From Pediococcus acidilactici (GTDB lineage: Bacteria > Bacillota > Bacilli > Lactobacillales > Lactobacillaceae): 64,000 bases of DNA. The DNA is taken from assembly GCA_024970065.1 (NCBI GenBank), contig CP103908.1, positions 1,550,001 to 1,614,000 of the forward strand. The letters run 5' to 3'. The notes beneath the pieces are model-generated. The model had not been told where the DNA came from, did not search any database, and saw only the letters and a program-made list of their open reading frames with translations. The translations under genes and the position numbers were made by a program. Positions 44,135 through 60,433 of the stretch are shown one piece after another; position 1 is the first letter of the stretch, and each line of letters begins with the position of its first letter.

Positions 44135-45601
44135 TTAACGAATTCCTTGCATCTTTTTACTGATCCATGGTGAAAGTAACCATAGAACGAGCGCAAAGAT
44201 AATCGTAATGATTCCGGTCCAAATGAAGTAGCCAACTTCGTGACCAGGATAGAGTTTAACTAGTTGCGCGTTAATCGCTTGTCCAGCCGCATCCGCTAAG
44301 AACCACATACTCATCATCTGTGATGCAAACGCTGCGGGAGCTAATTTAGTAGTTACGGATAATCCAATTGGGGAAATCAACATTTCACCAATTTCAACGA
44401 TTGCCCAGCTACCAACTAGCCAAAGGGCGTTTACCTTTCCATCAGTACCAAACATCAAGCCTGGTAGTGCAATAAAGAGGTATGAAATCCCGGTAAATAC
44501 CAACCCGTAGGTAAATTTCTTCGGAGACGAAGGTTGTTTTTTACCTAGCTTAGTCCACAACCAAGCAAAAATCGGGGTGTATAACATGATAAACAACGGG
44601 TTCAACGATTGGAAGTTAGCTGGCGTGATGTTGATCCAACCATAATGAAGTTGGGTCCGATCCGCAGCGAACAATGCCAACACAACTGAACCTTGTTCTT
44701 CGATTGCCCAGAATAAAGTTGCGGCAATGAAAAGTGGTACGTATGCCCATAAACGGGAACGTTCACCTTTAGAAACCTTGTTGCTGGTGAACATTAAGAT
44801 GAAGTAAACCACTGGCGTAATAATAGCTACAATACTGATTAACAAGACTACGTTATCAATCGTAAGTACGTTAGCAATGAACATTACCAATAAAATTAAT
44901 GCAAGTACTACTACACCCACAAGTACGCGTAGGCTAAACTTCTTAACTTCTTCTGGTTGAATTGGATCTGAAGGATATAAACTATCCTTATTTAAGTATT
45001 TTTTACCATCAAGATAATATTGTACCAGTCCGAAGAACATTCCAATTGCGGCTAACGAGAAGCCAGCATGGAAACTGATTTGAAAACCAACCCACGAAAC
45101 AATTAACGGAGCCAGCAACGCGCCCAAATTAATACCAAAGACAAAAATACTAAATCCGGCATCTCGTCTGGTATCTTCTACAGAGTAAAGTGAGCCGACC
45201 ATCTCAGAAACGTTAGGCTTCAACATTCCTGTACCGATAACGATTAGCGCAATTGACACAAGTAATGCCGCGCTACCGAATGGCAATGAAAGGGCAATGT
45301 GCCCGAACATAATTAAAACACCACCGTAAAAAACGGTCTTCCGACTACCCAAAATCCGATCACTGATAAATCCACCAGCGACACTAGCTAAATAAACTAA
45401 TGAACCATAAATGGCCATAACTGAAGCAGCAGTAGCTTGGCTAAAACCTAGCCCACCTTGCGTGACTGCGTAATACATGTAATAAATTAAAATTGCACGC
45501 ATTCCGTAGTAACTGAACCGTTCCCACATTTCTGTGAAGAACAACGTCATCAAACCACGCGGTTGACCAAGAAAAGCTTTATCTTTTTCTTGTGTATTCA
45601 A
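44135..45601 (-). CDS. dtpT: Di-/tripeptide:proton symporter (POT family)
   Basis: Imports di- and tripeptides with protons. The 488 residues have about 14 membrane spans. POT signatures are [20 protein letters not shown] near the N-terminus (ExxER-like proton site) and [20 protein letters not shown] (PTR2 motif), plus [16 protein letters not shown] and [13 protein letters not shown] later. The start is a TTG at 45601 with GGAGG 9 bases upstream. It lies after the rRNA operon terminator and supplies peptides for enzymes such as PepC. Confidence 0.95.
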   Translation of the reverse strand: MNTQEKDKAFLGQPRGLMTLFFTEMWERFSYYGMRAILIYYMYYAVTQGGLGFSQATAASVMAIYGSLVYLASVAGGFISDRILGSRKTVFYGGVLIMFGHIALSLPFGSAALLVSIALIVIGTGMLKPNVSEMVGSLYSVEDTRRDAGFSIFVFGINLGALLAPLIVSWVGFQISFHAGFSLAAIGMFFGLVQYYLDGKKYLNKDSLYPSDPIQPEEVKKFSLRVLVGVVVLALILLVMFIANVLTIDNVVLLISIVAIITPVVYFILMFTSNKVSKGERSRLWAYVPLFIAATLFWAIEEQGSVVLALFAADRTQLHYGWINITPANFQSLNPLFIMLYTPIFAWLWTKLGKKQPSSPKKFTYGLVFTGISYLFIALPGLMFGTDGKVNALWLVGSWAIVEIGEMLISPIGLSVTTKLAPAAFASQMMSMWFLADAAGQAINAQLVKLYPGHEVGYFIWTGIITIIFALVLWLLSPWISKKMQGIR

Positions 45602-45671
45602 TTTTCATTTCCTCCATGATTCTTGCCCAATCAAAATAATACTTAAGGCTATAAACTTGGGACTATATATG

Positions 45672-45703
45672 AAAAAAACGCCTTATCTTTAACATTAAGG
45701 CGT
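45672..45703 (-). terminator. Terminator of the rRNA operon
   Basis: ACGCCTTA and TAAGGCGT form a stem on the minus strand, followed by seven T, 10 bases after tRNA-Thr. Confidence 0.88.
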
Positions 45704-45712
45704 ATTCCATAA

Positions 45713-45785
45713 TGCCGGCTAGGTGAGTCGAACACCTGACCTACGGTTTACGATACCGCCGCTCTACCAACTGAGCTAAGCCGGC
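45713..45785 (-). tRNA. tRNA-Thr (anticodon CGT)
   Basis: Acceptor GCCGGCT/AGCCGGC, discriminator A, D-arm GCTCAGTTGGTAGAGC, anticodon loop ATCGTAA (CGT) and T-loop TGTTCGACTC. Last gene of the rRNA operon. It reads ACG. Confidence 0.92.
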
Positions 45786-45846
45786 ATTGGCTTGGCTTTA
45801 TAGCATAAAAGGATGCTAACAACTCGGTTAACATCCTTAAAGCTAA

Positions 45847-45919
45847 CTCCGGCAGGCGGACTCGAACCGTCGACACCCTGATTAACAGTCAGATGCTCTA
45901 CCAACTGAGCTATGCCGGA
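45847..45919 (-). tRNA. tRNA-Asn (anticodon GTT)
   Basis: Acceptor TCCGGCA/TGCCGGA, discriminator G as expected for Asn, anticodon loop CTGTTAA (GTT) and T-loop GGTTCGAGTC. It lies between 5S rRNA and tRNA-Thr. Confidence 0.95.
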
Positions 45920-45925
45920 ATAATC

Positions 45926-46042
45926 GCATGGCAACGTCCTACCCTCGCAGGGGGCGATCCCCCAACTACTCTTGGCGTTAAGAAGCTTGACTTCTGTGTT
46001 CGACATGGGAACAGGTATATCCTTCTCACTATCGTCACCACA
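45926..46042 (-). rRNA. rrf: 5S ribosomal RNA
   Basis: Minus strand begins TGTGGTGACGATAGTGAGAA and contains the conserved CCTGTTCCCATGTCGAACAC and GGGGATCGCCCCCTGCGA. About 117 bases. The ends are set by the terminal helix and are accurate to a few bases. Confidence 0.95.
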
Positions 46043-46139
46043 CTCTGTGCTAACTTGCGTTATCACTTGAGAAAACTTTTGTCCTCTCAAAACTGAATAA
46101 TATCTACATTTTCTTTCGAGTTACTTGCCACGTTCTACT

Positions 46140-49062
<2,923 letters not shown>

Positions 49063-49239
49063 AACTTTACCTACGGTAAAGCGATTAATTGAGTATTGCG
49101 ATTATTTTGAACTAATCTTGTTTAACTCTTTAAAATTACGCGGTTTTCTCTCGGTTTAATTATGATTAATTAAAATTAGAAAATTATAGATATTATTCAG
49201 TTTTCAAAGAACAAAAGCAGAACAACAAACGTTGTTCAA

Positions 49240-49312
49240 TGGAGAATAGCGGGATCGAACCGCTGACCTCCTGCGTGCAAGGCAGGCGCTCTCCCAGCTG
49301 AGCTAATTCCCC
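49240..49312 (-). tRNA. tRNA-Ala (anticodon TGC)
   Basis: Acceptor GGGGAAT/ATTCTCC (with G-T), anticodon loop CTTGCAC (TGC) and T-loop GGTTCGATCC. Second of the two spacer tRNAs. Confidence 0.95.
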
Positions 49313-49317
49313 ATGTA

Positions 49318-49391
<74 letters not shown>

Positions 49392-49464
49392 GATACGCAT
49401 GTGTTTTGAGAGTAGACCTCTCAAAACTAAACAAAACTTTGACTCGTGTGCGGTTCCGTATTAT

Positions 49465-51049
<1,585 letters not shown>

Positions 51050-51233
51050 AATGATGAGTCTTTTTCAAGCTCATTAATTGTTTGTTTTTGCGAATTGACT
51101 TCGCATGTTTGTTCTCACTAAATCATATTGATTTGCGAGTCCTCACACGATCGTTTGTCAAAATTTTGTTCAGTTTTCAAAGGTCTACCATCGTTGTCAG
51201 GTCAACGTTTATAACGCTTTTGACAACTATTTA

Positions 51234-51262
51234 ACTATATCATTGAGAAAAATGATTGTCAA
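51234..51262 (-). promoter_or_regulatory. rRNA operon promoter
   Basis: Minus-strand TTGACA and TATAGT are exactly 17 bases apart, about 185 bases before the 16S 5' end, with an A-rich block directly upstream. Confidence 0.88.
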
Positions 51263-51543
51263 CACTTTTTTTAATGAATATCTCATTATTTCTCGTTTCG
51301 AAATAGCGTATCATTGGCACTCAAATATATTACCAAGTTTGACCACTCCTCGTCAATAGCAATTTTAAGAAAACCATTATAAAAAATAATTCTTTCACAC
51401 CAAAAGGCCACACTGCGCGATTCGGTAACGCTTGCATTCAAAAAAATTCATGCACGACATTTCTACTCCGCACTTTTGCCATCACATTTCACATAATATT
51501 TTGGTTTAAGTTTGCTTACGTACCGGTTTTAGTTTTACACAAT

Positions 51544-51572
51544 AAAAAGCCACGCTAAAAAGCGTGGCTTTT
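51544..51572 (-). terminator. Terminator of lysS
   Basis: AAAAGCCACGCT and AGCGTGGCTTTT form a 12-bp perfect stem with loop TTTT, 14 bases past the lysS stop, ending in T residues. Confidence 0.9.
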
Positions 51573-51585
51573 GCATATTTATATA

Positions 51586-53106
<1,521 letters not shown>

Positions 53107-53147
53107 TCAAATATAATTATTACTTACCAAAACGGTAAATTGCAACC

Positions 53148-54146
53148 TTATTTCGCAACTCGGCTCATCCGGGATTCTAACTTTTCGATAAACCGGTCGA
53201 AAATATCAATCATTTCTTGCTCAGTTTCTGCAGCGTTTAAAGCTACCTTCGTCCGGGCAGAATGTGGTACTCCCTTCAAGTAGTAGGCAGCTTGACCCCG
53301 GAATTCACGTGGGCCGACGTTATCGCCCTTTAATTCGACTAAACCATGCAAATGTTCCTTAGCAATCTTAATCTTTTCTGCTGGAGTAGGTTCATCAATG
53401 ATGGTCCCGTCATTAAGGTATGCTGCCACTTTTTGTAATTCCCACGGATTGCCTAAAACGGCCCGACCAATCATTACCGCATCAGCACCAACTTCATCTA
53501 ACATCCGTTTAGCATCTTGCGGCGTCTTAACATCCCCGTTACCCATGAACGGGATGTGCAATTGGCTGGCAACTTCCTTTAAGATATCCCAATCGGCATG
53601 TCCAGTGTACATTTGTTTCCGGGTCCGACCGTGCATCGCTAAGGCAGCCGCACCAGCTCGTTCCGCGGCTAGGGCATTTTCCACCGCATAGATGTGCTTA
53701 TCATCCCAACCAGTCCGCATTTTTACGGTTACAGGCTTTTTAACGGCGTCAGTAACGTAAGAAACCATCTCATAAACCTTATTAGGATCTAATAGCCAAC
53801 GTGCTCCCGCATCCGTGTTAACAACTTTATTAACTGGGCAGCCCATGTTGATGTCAATAATGTCTGCGTCGGTGTTTTGGTCCACAAATTTAGCGGCTTC
53901 CACCAAAGTTTCCTTCGTCCCACCGAAAATCTGGATACTCATTGGATGTTCGTTGGGGTCGACTTGCATCATACTTAACGTTTTTTTATTACCGTAAATG
54001 ATGCCCCGGTCCGAAATCATTTCGCAAACTACCAGTCCGGCACCAAACTGCTTGCAAATTACTCGAAAGGCCGTGTTCGTTACTCCAGCCATCGGTGCAA
54101 CAACTAATTGATTTGGGATCGTTATGTCCCCAATTTTCCATTCCAT
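53148..54146 (-). CDS. dusB: tRNA-dihydrouridine synthase (DusB type)
   Basis: FMN-dependent reductase making dihydrouridine in tRNA D-loops. The 332-residue TIM barrel shows VVAPMAGVTNTAFRVICKQF, IDINMGCPVNKVVNTDAGAR (catalytic Cys), KPVTVKMRTGW, ALAMHGRTRKQMYTGHADW and GADAVMIGRAVLGNPWE. A helical C-terminal domain follows. It sits between hslO and lysS, the normal Firmicutes place. Confidence 0.95.
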   Translation of the reverse strand: MEWKIGDITIPNQLVVAPMAGVTNTAFRVICKQFGAGLVVCEMISDRGIIYGNKKTLSMMQVDPNEHPMSIQIFGGTKETLVEAAKFVDQNTDADIIDINMGCPVNKVVNTDAGARWLLDPNKVYEMVSYVTDAVKKPVTVKMRTGWDDKHIYAVENALAAERAGAAALAMHGRTRKQMYTGHADWDILKEVASQLHIPFMGNGDVKTPQDAKRMLDEVGADAVMIGRAVLGNPWELQKVAAYLNDGTIIDEPTPAEKIKIAKEHLHGLVELKGDNVGPREFRGQAAYYLKGVPHSARTKVALNAAETEQEMIDIFDRFIEKLESRMSRVAK

Positions 54147-54249
54147 TTTTTCACCTCATCAAACTTTTTATGCATGCAGAATATGATAGCACACAAAATT
54201 GTGATTGTGGAGGAGCACTAAGTGGACTCCTTACATAAATTGTAGCTAA

Positions 54250-55128
54250 TTATTTTTCATCAATGATTTTTTGCAGATCAGCTTCCGAAAATTGGTATTG
54301 ATTGCCACAGAACCGACAAACCGCTTGCGCTCCCTGGTCTTTATCAATCATTTCTTGCAGTTCCTCCGTGGGAAGTGAAGCTAATGATTGGGCAAACCGT
54401 TCTTTAGAACAGTCACATTCAAATTTAACATCCATTTTATCTAGGATTTTAACCTGATCGTCCTTAAAAATGTCATTTAAAATTTCTTCCGGAGTCTTCC
54501 CATCACGCAACATTTCCGAAATTAACGGGATTTCTTTAAGCCGTTGTTGCAACCGATCGATTGCATCATCCGTAGCATCCGGCATAACTTGAATCAAGAA
54601 ACCGCCCGCTACGCCAACCGTTTCATCCGGGTTCACAAAAACCGATACTCCTACCGCCGAAGGAATCTGTTCAGATTGTGCAAGGTAGTAAGTAAAGTCG
54701 TCGCCAATTTCGCCAGAAACTAATCCAACTTGCCCGGTAAACGGATCGCCAAGACCCATATCCTTAGTAACTGCCATGACTCCTTGGTTGCCAACTGCTT
54801 GACCCACGTCAATATGGTGATCTTTTTTCAACGGCAAGGATACGTGCGGGTGTTGAAGATAACCTTTAACGGTTCCTTTGGCATTACCGTCCACCACGAT
54901 GGTGCCCACCGGACCGCCACCGTTAATTTTTACCGTAAGCTTTTCTTCACCCTTTAAAACTGAAGAAGATAGCAATAGGGTCGCCGTTAACGAACGACCT
55001 AGCGCTGCCGTGGCTGCGCTCCATGAATCGTGGCGTTGTTGAGCCTCTCGAACCAAGTTAGTAGTGTTGACCGCGTACGCCCGAAACATTCCGTCATTGA
55101 TAATACTTTTTATTAAATAATCGCTCAT
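54250..55128 (-). CDS. hslO: Redox-regulated chaperone Hsp33
   Basis: Holdase activated by oxidation. The 292 residues carry the core domain (YAVNTTNLVREAQQRHDSWS; KINGGGPVGTIVVDGNAKGT) and the C-terminal redox switch with zinc-binding cysteines CDCS (CxC) and CRFCG (CxxC). It follows ftsH after a terminator. Its neighbours match the ftsH-hslO-dusB-lysS order of lactobacilli. Confidence 0.95.
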   Translation of the reverse strand: MSDYLIKSIINDGMFRAYAVNTTNLVREAQQRHDSWSAATAALGRSLTATLLLSSSVLKGEEKLTVKINGGGPVGTIVVDGNAKGTVKGYLQHPHVSLPLKKDHHIDVGQAVGNQGVMAVTKDMGLGDPFTGQVGLVSGEIGDDFTYYLAQSEQIPSAVGVSVFVNPDETVGVAGGFLIQVMPDATDDAIDRLQQRLKEIPLISEMLRDGKTPEEILNDIFKDDQVKILDKMDVKFECDCSKERFAQSLASLPTEELQEMIDKDQGAQAVCRFCGNQYQFSEADLQKIIDEK

Positions 55129-55146
55129 TGAGTATGCTCCTTCCGC

Positions 55147-55182
55147 AAAAAAATCGTGAGTGCATTGGGCAACCCACGATTC
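55147..55182 (-). terminator. Terminator of ftsH
   Basis: AATCGTGGGT and ACTCACGATT pair over 10 bp (one G-U) around a 10-base loop, followed by seven T on the minus strand. Confidence 0.88.
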
Positions 55183-55190
55183 TTAAGCTA

Positions 55191-57281
55191 TTAATTTGTT
55201 GAACCGTCGTCGTGATCCTCGTCATTTGGATAGTAAACGGTTGTGTCTTGATTGTCTTTATCGTTGGATTCCTTATCCTTAACCGAGTTAGCTGCTTGTT
55301 CATGACGTTCGGCTTCCTTGCGTTCTAATTCACGCTTAGCCTCTTCGAAAGTTGCGGCTTTCTCACTTGGAAATTCGGTATCCGATTTCTTTTCCGGCAT
55401 CTTACCAGTCTTGAATAAGCTGAGAATTTGTTTTTCATCCAAAGTTTCATACTTAAGCAACGCTTCCGCAATAATCTTATGTTGTTCACGATGCTCTTGG
55501 ATAATCTTGCGAGCTTGTTCGTAACCTTCGGTAGTAAAGCGCCGAATTTCTTCGTCGATGGTTGCAGCAGTCTTTTCAGAGTATGCCGGTCCACTTTCGC
55601 CATAGTAGGATTGGCCAGGTGCAGCTAATTCTACTTGACCGATCTTATCACTCATCCCGTACTGCATAACCATTGAGCGGGCAATTTGGGTAGCTTGTTC
55701 AAAGTCATTAGATGCCCCTGAAGATTGTTGATTGAAGATAATTTCTTCAGCAGCACGACCACCCATTAAACCAGCAATTTGTTCCATCGCGTCCTTCTTA
55801 GACATTAACATCTGGTCTTCACGCGGTAGCATAATCGCGTAACCGCCTGCGCGACCCCGGGGAACGATGGTAACTTTATGCACAACCCGGGCGTCGTTCA
55901 AGACTAACCCAACAATGGTATGCCCAGCTTCGTGGTAAGCCACCGTTTGACGTTCCTTCTTGCTGACCACCGCGTTCTTCTTCGCTGGTCCAGCAATTAC
56001 CCGGTCTTCAGCTTCGTCTAAGTCCGCCGCGTCGATAACCTTCTTGTTACGCCGGGCAGCCAACAATGCCGCTTCGTTAAGCAAGTTTTCCAAATCCGCC
56101 CCTACAAAACCAGGAGTTTGTTTGGCAATCTCAGCTAAATCCACGTCGCTAGCAATTGGCTTGTTTTTCGCGTGGACGTGCAGGATGGCTTCCCGTCCGT
56201 TAACGTCTGGACGACCAACCAAAATCTTCCGGTCAAAACGGCCTGGACGAAGTAACGCAGGGTCCAATACGTCGGAACGGTTAGTAGCCGCCATAACGAT
56301 TACTCCTTCATTACCGGTAAATCCGTCCATTTCAACCAGCAATTGGTTCAAGGTTTGTTCACGTTCATCGTGACCGCCGCCAGTACCGTTGCCCCGGCGC
56401 CGACCAACCGCATCAATTTCATCAATAAAGATGATCGATGGTGCGTTCTTTTTCGCTTGGTCAAATAAGTCCCGAACCCGGCTGGCACCGACCCCGACGA
56501 ACATTTCTACGAAGTCTGAACCAGAAATTGAGTAGAACGGAACCCCAGCTTCACCAGCTACCGCCTTAGCCAATAAGGTTTTACCAGTCCCGGGAGGTCC
56601 CTCAAGCAGGACTCCGGCTGGAATCCGCGCCCCCAGTTGTACAAACTTCCGGGGATCTTTTAAGAATTCAACAACTTCAACTAATTCTTGCTTTTCTTCT
56701 TCTTCTCCAGCTACATCAGAGAAACGAACTTTATTTGCACTTTTATCTGCGGGTTTAACCTTCGATTTACCAAAGTTCATTACTCCTTTGCCAGCACCGC
56801 CTTGGCCGGCTTGTCCCATCATCATGTAGAAGATGAAAATAAAGAAGATTAATGGCAATCCCGTTACGAGGAGTTGAACCCAGAAGCTACTCGATTCCTC
56901 CTCCTTAGTGCTTACCTTAACTCCATCTGCTGATGCAGTTTTGGTAATTTGGGAGACCGTCGAGTCGTTCTGTAAGACCGAAGTTTGGAACCCGGTTACC
57001 TTACTAGATGAAACTGTTCCGGGGAATAACCCTGTGGCAGTATCATCCTCTTGCGCAGAACGATATTTACCAGTGATTTTATACACACCATTTGATGGCT
57101 GAATATCAAAACTTTTCACGTTGTCTTTTTTAAGCTGTGAAATAAACTCGCTTGACGAAATGGTGGAGGTTTGGTTATTGCCACCCTTGCCCACTACCGC
57201 AGCGATAATTCCCATAATACTCAAAAAAACTACGATATAGAAAAGACTATTTTTAAACAGCCCATTTCTGTTATTTTTCAT
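55191..57281 (-). CDS. ftsH: ATP-dependent zinc metalloprotease FtsH
   Basis: Membrane-anchored AAA+ protease. The 696 residues have a first span at about 10-30 ([19 protein letters not shown]), an extracellular segment, a second span at about 131-152 ([20 protein letters not shown]), Walker A GPPGTGKT, Walker [35 protein letters not shown] and the protease motif [12 protein letters not shown] Lys/Glu/Asp-rich C-terminal tail follows. A CtsR operator overlaps its promoter, so it belongs to the heat-shock regulon. Confidence 0.97.
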   Translation of the reverse strand: MKNNRNGLFKNSLFYIVVFLSIMGIIAAVVGKGGNNQTSTISSSEFISQLKKDNVKSFDIQPSNGVYKITGKYRSAQEDDTATGLFPGTVSSSKVTGFQTSVLQNDSTVSQITKTASADGVKVSTKEEESSSFWVQLLVTGLPLIFFIFIFYMMMGQAGQGGAGKGVMNFGKSKVKPADKSANKVRFSDVAGEEEEKQELVEVVEFLKDPRKFVQLGARIPAGVLLEGPPGTGKTLLAKAVAGEAGVPFYSISGSDFVEMFVGVGASRVRDLFDQAKKNAPSIIFIDEIDAVGRRRGNGTGGGHDEREQTLNQLLVEMDGFTGNEGVIVMAATNRSDVLDPALLRPGRFDRKILVGRPDVNGREAILHVHAKNKPIASDVDLAEIAKQTPGFVGADLENLLNEAALLAARRNKKVIDAADLDEAEDRVIAGPAKKNAVVSKKERQTVAYHEAGHTIVGLVLNDARVVHKVTIVPRGRAGGYAIMLPREDQMLMSKKDAMEQIAGLMGGRAAEEIIFNQQSSGASNDFEQATQIARSMVMQYGMSDKIGQVELAAPGQSYYGESGPAYSEKTAATIDEEIRRFTTEGYEQARKIIQEHREQHKIIAEALLKYETLDEKQILSLFKTGKMPEKKSDTEFPSEKAATFEEAKRELERKEAERHEQAANSVKDKESNDKDNQDTTVYYPNDEDHDDGSTN

Positions 57282-57331
57282 GTAGTTCCTCCTTGTAAGG
57301 CATCAAGACGCATTAATTTTAATCTTGACTG

Positions 57332-57367
57332 TTGTCGATATAATATCACATTTGACTAACTTTGACC
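57332..57367 (-). promoter_or_regulatory. ftsH promoter with CtsR operator
   Basis: Minus-strand GGTCAAA-GTT-AGTCAAA (plus 57351-57367) matches the CtsR heptad tandem repeat RGTCAAANNNRGTCAAA. It lies over the -35 region of a promoter with a TATTAT -10 at about 57337-57342. CtsR control of ftsH has been reported in Lactobacillus plantarum. Confidence 0.82.
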
Positions 57368-57374
57368 AATGTTT

Positions 57375-57911
57375 TTACTTATAAATTTCCGGCTTTAAAA
57401 CACCTACGTACGGTAAATTGCGGTAATAACCTTGGTAATCTAGCCCATATCCGACCACAAATTCGTTTGGAACCGTAAAGCCCACGTAGTCAGCCGTAGC
57501 TTCCACATCGCGACCGGCAGGCTTATCCAAGAAGGTACAAATTTTCACGCTCTTTGCGTTACGGGAATATAGTAAATCCATTACGTATCGTAAAGTCCGG
57601 CCAGTATCCACAATATCTTCGATGATTAATACGTCACGGTCACTAACATCTTCGGAAATATCAGTAATTAATTCAACTTTCCCGCTTGACTTAGTGCCCC
57701 CGTTATAACTAGAAACATCAATAAAATCGATTTGTGCGTAACCATCAAATTCGCGGACCACGTCCGTTGTAAAAAACATTGCACCCGTCAATACGCTTAA
57801 AATCAACGGGCGTTTACCAGCATAATCCTTCGTCAACTGCTTACCTAAACGTTGGCAAGCTTCTTTTATATCCGCCTCACTGTACAAAACTTTGGCGATA
57901 TCATTGTCCAT
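57375..57911 (-). CDS. hpt: Hypoxanthine phosphoribosyltransferase
   Basis: Purine salvage enzyme forming IMP/GMP from hypoxanthine/guanine and PRPP. The 178 residues include the PRPP-binding VLIIEDIVDTGRTLRYVMDL, the flexible-loop region (DVSSYNGGTKSSGKVEL) and VGYGLDYQGYYRNLPYVGVL. The ATG follows GGAGG and overlaps the tilS end by 11 bases. The tilS-hpt-ftsH order is classic for Firmicutes. Confidence 0.96.
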   Translation of the reverse strand: MDNDIAKVLYSEADIKEACQRLGKQLTKDYAGKRPLILSVLTGAMFFTTDVVREFDGYAQIDFIDVSSYNGGTKSSGKVELITDISEDVSDRDVLIIEDIVDTGRTLRYVMDLLYSRNAKSVKICTFLDKPAGRDVEATADYVGFTVPNEFVVGYGLDYQGYYRNLPYVGVLKPEIYK

Positions 57912-59274
57912 GGGGACGTCCTCCAGTTCTATATTCCAAAATATATTGTGTTTGCGTTGCTAAATAGGGTTCTGCTAACCACGCCTGTCTTAGACCTAGG
58001 ACCCACAAAACCCGTTGATCGCCATCCACAACTGCCCAAAAGTCTGCGCGTAACTCGCGGGGGATTTTTTGGTCGATTAACTCCCGCCGGACGCTTTTGT
58101 ACTTTCCGTTTTTTAGGCGCAACCGATCTTCCGGGGTTGCTTGACGAACAAAAAGCGGTTGCTTAAGTTGATTGCTACTCAATATCATTGCTCCAGCAGC
58201 CGGCTCAGTGACGGGCTGGTCGCTAAGGCGAAATTGAGTGCGTTCATCCAAAGTTAACCACTTGTTCAATGTTACCATACGCTTTTTAGCTTGTTCACTT
58301 TTTACGGTCTTTTTTTTGATTATTTGTAACAAATCGTACGTGATTTCCAGTATGTAGCCGTTGCCGAGATCAATCGCTCCCTGTGCTAAATTGGTTTGAT
58401 TAATAAATTCTAAAACTTCATCCAGCTTATTTTGCCCAATGGCAACTTCCGGACAAACCTCATTGGTCAACTGCTTAATTAGCTGCTTTTGCCATGACCG
58501 CGTTTGCGCCTTGAATTCTGACAGCCGATACTGATTACCTTGGCGAAGTTGTTCCAATTTTTGGTGACTAATTTCTGCAATTAACTGGGTTTCTTCCGCA
58601 ATTTCGCTTTGATACTGGCCAATGTGTTCGATCACCCGTGGATTTTCTGCTTGTAAAGCCGGCAAAATTTGATTGCGCACCCGATTTCGCAAAAAATCAT
58701 TTTGTTGATTAGTTTCATCTTCAAACCAAGTCAGGTGATTTTGTTGGGCGAGCGCCACTAGCGTTGGTTTACTAATCTTTAAAAATGGCCGCACTAACCG
58801 CCCGGACGCAAAATTTCGTTCTTCAGGGATTCCACGCAACTGGCTTAACCAGCCGCCCCGAATCACCTGCATCACAAAACTTTCCGCCTGTTCGGTAGCA
58901 TTGTGCGCCGTCAAAAGCGTGCTGGCGTGATACTGGTACATTACTTTTGCAAAAAAGTCATACCGAAACCGCCGAGCCGCCGCTTCTACTCCCGTATCCG
59001 GATGCTGGTCTTGGGGCCACTTCGTAGTTTCCAATTTCAGCTGCCGATTTGCGCACCATTGCCGCAAAAATTCCTCTTCTTGCATGCTTTGGGGACGGAG
59101 TTGATGGTTGACGTGAGCGATAATTAGCTGCTCTTTGGCAAGGTGGGGCGCCGCTAAAAGGGCGTTCACTAATACCGTAGAATCCACTCCCGTAGAAACG
59201 GCCACCACCACCGGCGCTTGATTCAATTGATATTGGTTAACAATTTTTTCACCCAGCGCCTTTAAATTCATCAT
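57901..59274 (-). CDS. tilS: tRNA(Ile)-lysidine synthase
   Basis: Converts C34 of tRNA-Ile(CAU) to lysidine, an essential decoding step. The 457 residues have the PP-loop VAVSTGVDSTVLVNALL (Thr in place of the usual first Gly in SGGxDS), HVNHQLRPQSMQEEEFLRQW, TAHNATEQAESFVMQVIRG and a C-terminal TilS domain (LRLKNGKYKSVRRELIDQKI). The ATG overlaps the S1 gene stop (TAATG). The S-T-G variant loop is seen in many lactobacillar TilS. Confidence 0.93.
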   Translation of the reverse strand: MMNLKALGEKIVNQYQLNQAPVVVAVSTGVDSTVLVNALLAAPHLAKEQLIIAHVNHQLRPQSMQEEEFLRQWCANRQLKLETTKWPQDQHPDTGVEAAARRFRYDFFAKVMYQYHASTLLTAHNATEQAESFVMQVIRGGWLSQLRGIPEERNFASGRLVRPFLKISKPTLVALAQQNHLTWFEDETNQQNDFLRNRVRNQILPALQAENPRVIEHIGQYQSEIAEETQLIAEISHQKLEQLRQGNQYRLSEFKAQTRSWQKQLIKQLTNEVCPEVAIGQNKLDEVLEFINQTNLAQGAIDLGNGYILEITYDLLQIIKKKTVKSEQAKKRMVTLNKWLTLDERTQFRLSDQPVTEPAAGAMILSSNQLKQPLFVRQATPEDRLRLKNGKYKSVRRELIDQKIPRELRADFWAVVDGDQRVLWVLGLRQAWLAEPYLATQTQYILEYRTGGRPHGQ

Positions 59275-59729
59275 TAGTTACGCCGTCCCCCGCGGCCACC
59301 GCGCTTGCCATCCGTATTTTTCTTAAGCATGGAAAGTCGGGATTCACTGTCCTTTAAAAAGCCCGATAGCATTTGGTCAAACGATTCGTTTGAATGGTGT
59401 TGTTTTGCTTGGTGATTAGCTTGATGACTGAATTGCCGGTCGTCCCGTGAATGGTGGTATTCATGAGATTTCTTCGGTGCTGTCTGAGCTGGACGTTCCA
59501 CCGCCTTACGAATTGATAAAGCAATTTTGCCATCATCAGCAATCGAAAGCACCTTCACCGTGACCGAATCGCCCACCTTAAGTACGCTGTGAATATCCTT
59601 AACAAAACTATCAGAAACTTCACTGATATGAACTAAGCCAGACCGATGCTCCCCTAAATCTACAAAAGCTCCAAAATTAGTGATTCCAGAAACTTTCCCA
59701 TCTACCTTAGTTCCAACTTCAATTGACAT
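59274..59729 (-). CDS. yabR: S1 domain RNA-binding protein (YabR-like)
   Basis: A 151-residue general-stress-type S1 protein. The OB-fold S1 domain covers residues 5-73 (GTKVDGKVSGITNFGAFVDLG; GLVHISEVSDSFVKDI), followed by a charged, His/Gln-rich disordered region and a Gly/Arg C-terminus (GKRGGRGGRRN). It lies between divIC and tilS, the position of Bacillus yabR. Its extended -10 promoter (TGGTATAAT) is at about 59766-59774. Confidence 0.88.
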   Translation of the reverse strand: MSIEVGTKVDGKVSGITNFGAFVDLGEHRSGLVHISEVSDSFVKDIHSVLKVGDSVTVKVLSIADDGKIALSIRKAVERPAQTAPKKSHEYHHSRDDRQFSHQANHQAKQHHSNESFDQMLSGFLKDSESRLSMLKKNTDGKRGGRGGRRN

Positions 59730-59988
59730 AAATCCGTATGTTCCTCCTAAAAAATTTAATGTCTAATTATACCATTTCTTACCAGCTGCTTGCGAGTTGT
59801 CGACCCGGAAAAATTTATTTTCAATGACCCGTGAAAAGACTTGCGTGGGTTTGAAAAAATTTATGAAATTAGTTGGTGTTGAATAGCGAATAAAGAAAAA
59901 AGTGAAAAGCAACTTTTTGAAGTCTTGCTTTTCACTTTCATAATATTAACTATTTAATTGCGCTTAACCCATCCACGCTCGGCTTACA
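59730..59988 (-). other. divIC-yabR spacer
   Basis: Contains the divIC terminator (59895-59936) and the yabR promoter (extended -10 TGGTATAAT). I see no gene in it. Confidence 0.6.
59895..59936 (-). terminator. Terminator of divIC
   Basis: AGTGAAAAGCAA and TTGCTTTTCACT form a 12-bp perfect stem on the minus strand, followed by six T. Confidence 0.92.
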
Positions 59989-60357
59989 CTACTTAGCATC
60001 ATCAGGCAGATTATAAACCGTTTCGCCTTTTTTAGTGTAAAAGTATTTTGCCCGGATCAATTTTTCCAAATAATCTTCATCATTCATTTGCTTAACCTTG
60101 TCTTTTAGCTGCGTGTTTTCATCCTTCATTTTTGTATAACGCGCAGATTCCACCGCTAACTTAGCGTTCACGTTGTTCTGAGACACTTTTGCGTGGATGA
60201 TTTGAAAAAGGAAGACCGCTGCCACGGCCGCAAAGACGCCTAAAATAAACAAAGCCCGTTTTTTACGTGCTCGTGCATACGGATTAGGTGCTCCGGTTGC
60301 CGTCCGGTAATTCATTTTGCTGTGGTCTTTTTTTTGATGGTGTTGATTATTTGTCAT
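59989..60357 (-). CDS. divIC: Septum formation initiator DivIC (FtsB/FtsL family)
   Basis: Bitopic cell-division protein of the DivIB-DivIC-FtsL complex. The 122 residues have a basic cytoplasmic N-terminus (PNPYARARKKRALF), one span at about 32-52 (ILGVFAAVAAVFLFQIIHA) and an extracellular coiled coil (SARYTKMKDENTQLKDKVKQ). The C-terminal IRAKYFYTKKGETVYNLPDD is the conserved FtsB-type tail. It lies downstream of yabO. Confidence 0.9.
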   Translation of the reverse strand: MTNNQHHQKKDHSKMNYRTATGAPNPYARARKKRALFILGVFAAVAAVFLFQIIHAKVSQNNVNAKLAVESARYTKMKDENTQLKDKVKQMNDEDYLEKLIRAKYFYTKKGETVYNLPDDAK

Positions 60358-60433
60358 TGTTATATCCCCTTAATCACTTTTGATTATAACAACGCTTACC
60401 TAGCCTGTCCACGCATATTTACCAAGTTTTAAA

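Larger units (their letters stand above)
51050..51585. other. rRNA operon upstream region
   Basis: Holds the rRNA promoter (51234-51262), a box A-like TTTGAAAACTGAAC near 51167-51180, A/T-rich sequence that may include an UP element, and the lysS terminator. The part at 51265-51540 contains no coding region or second clear promoter that I can support. Confidence 0.6.

Noticed and set aside
57852..58166. 104-codon plus-strand frame overlapping tilS and hpt
   Set aside because: Antisense to two conserved genes, with no ribosome site and no family resemblance.
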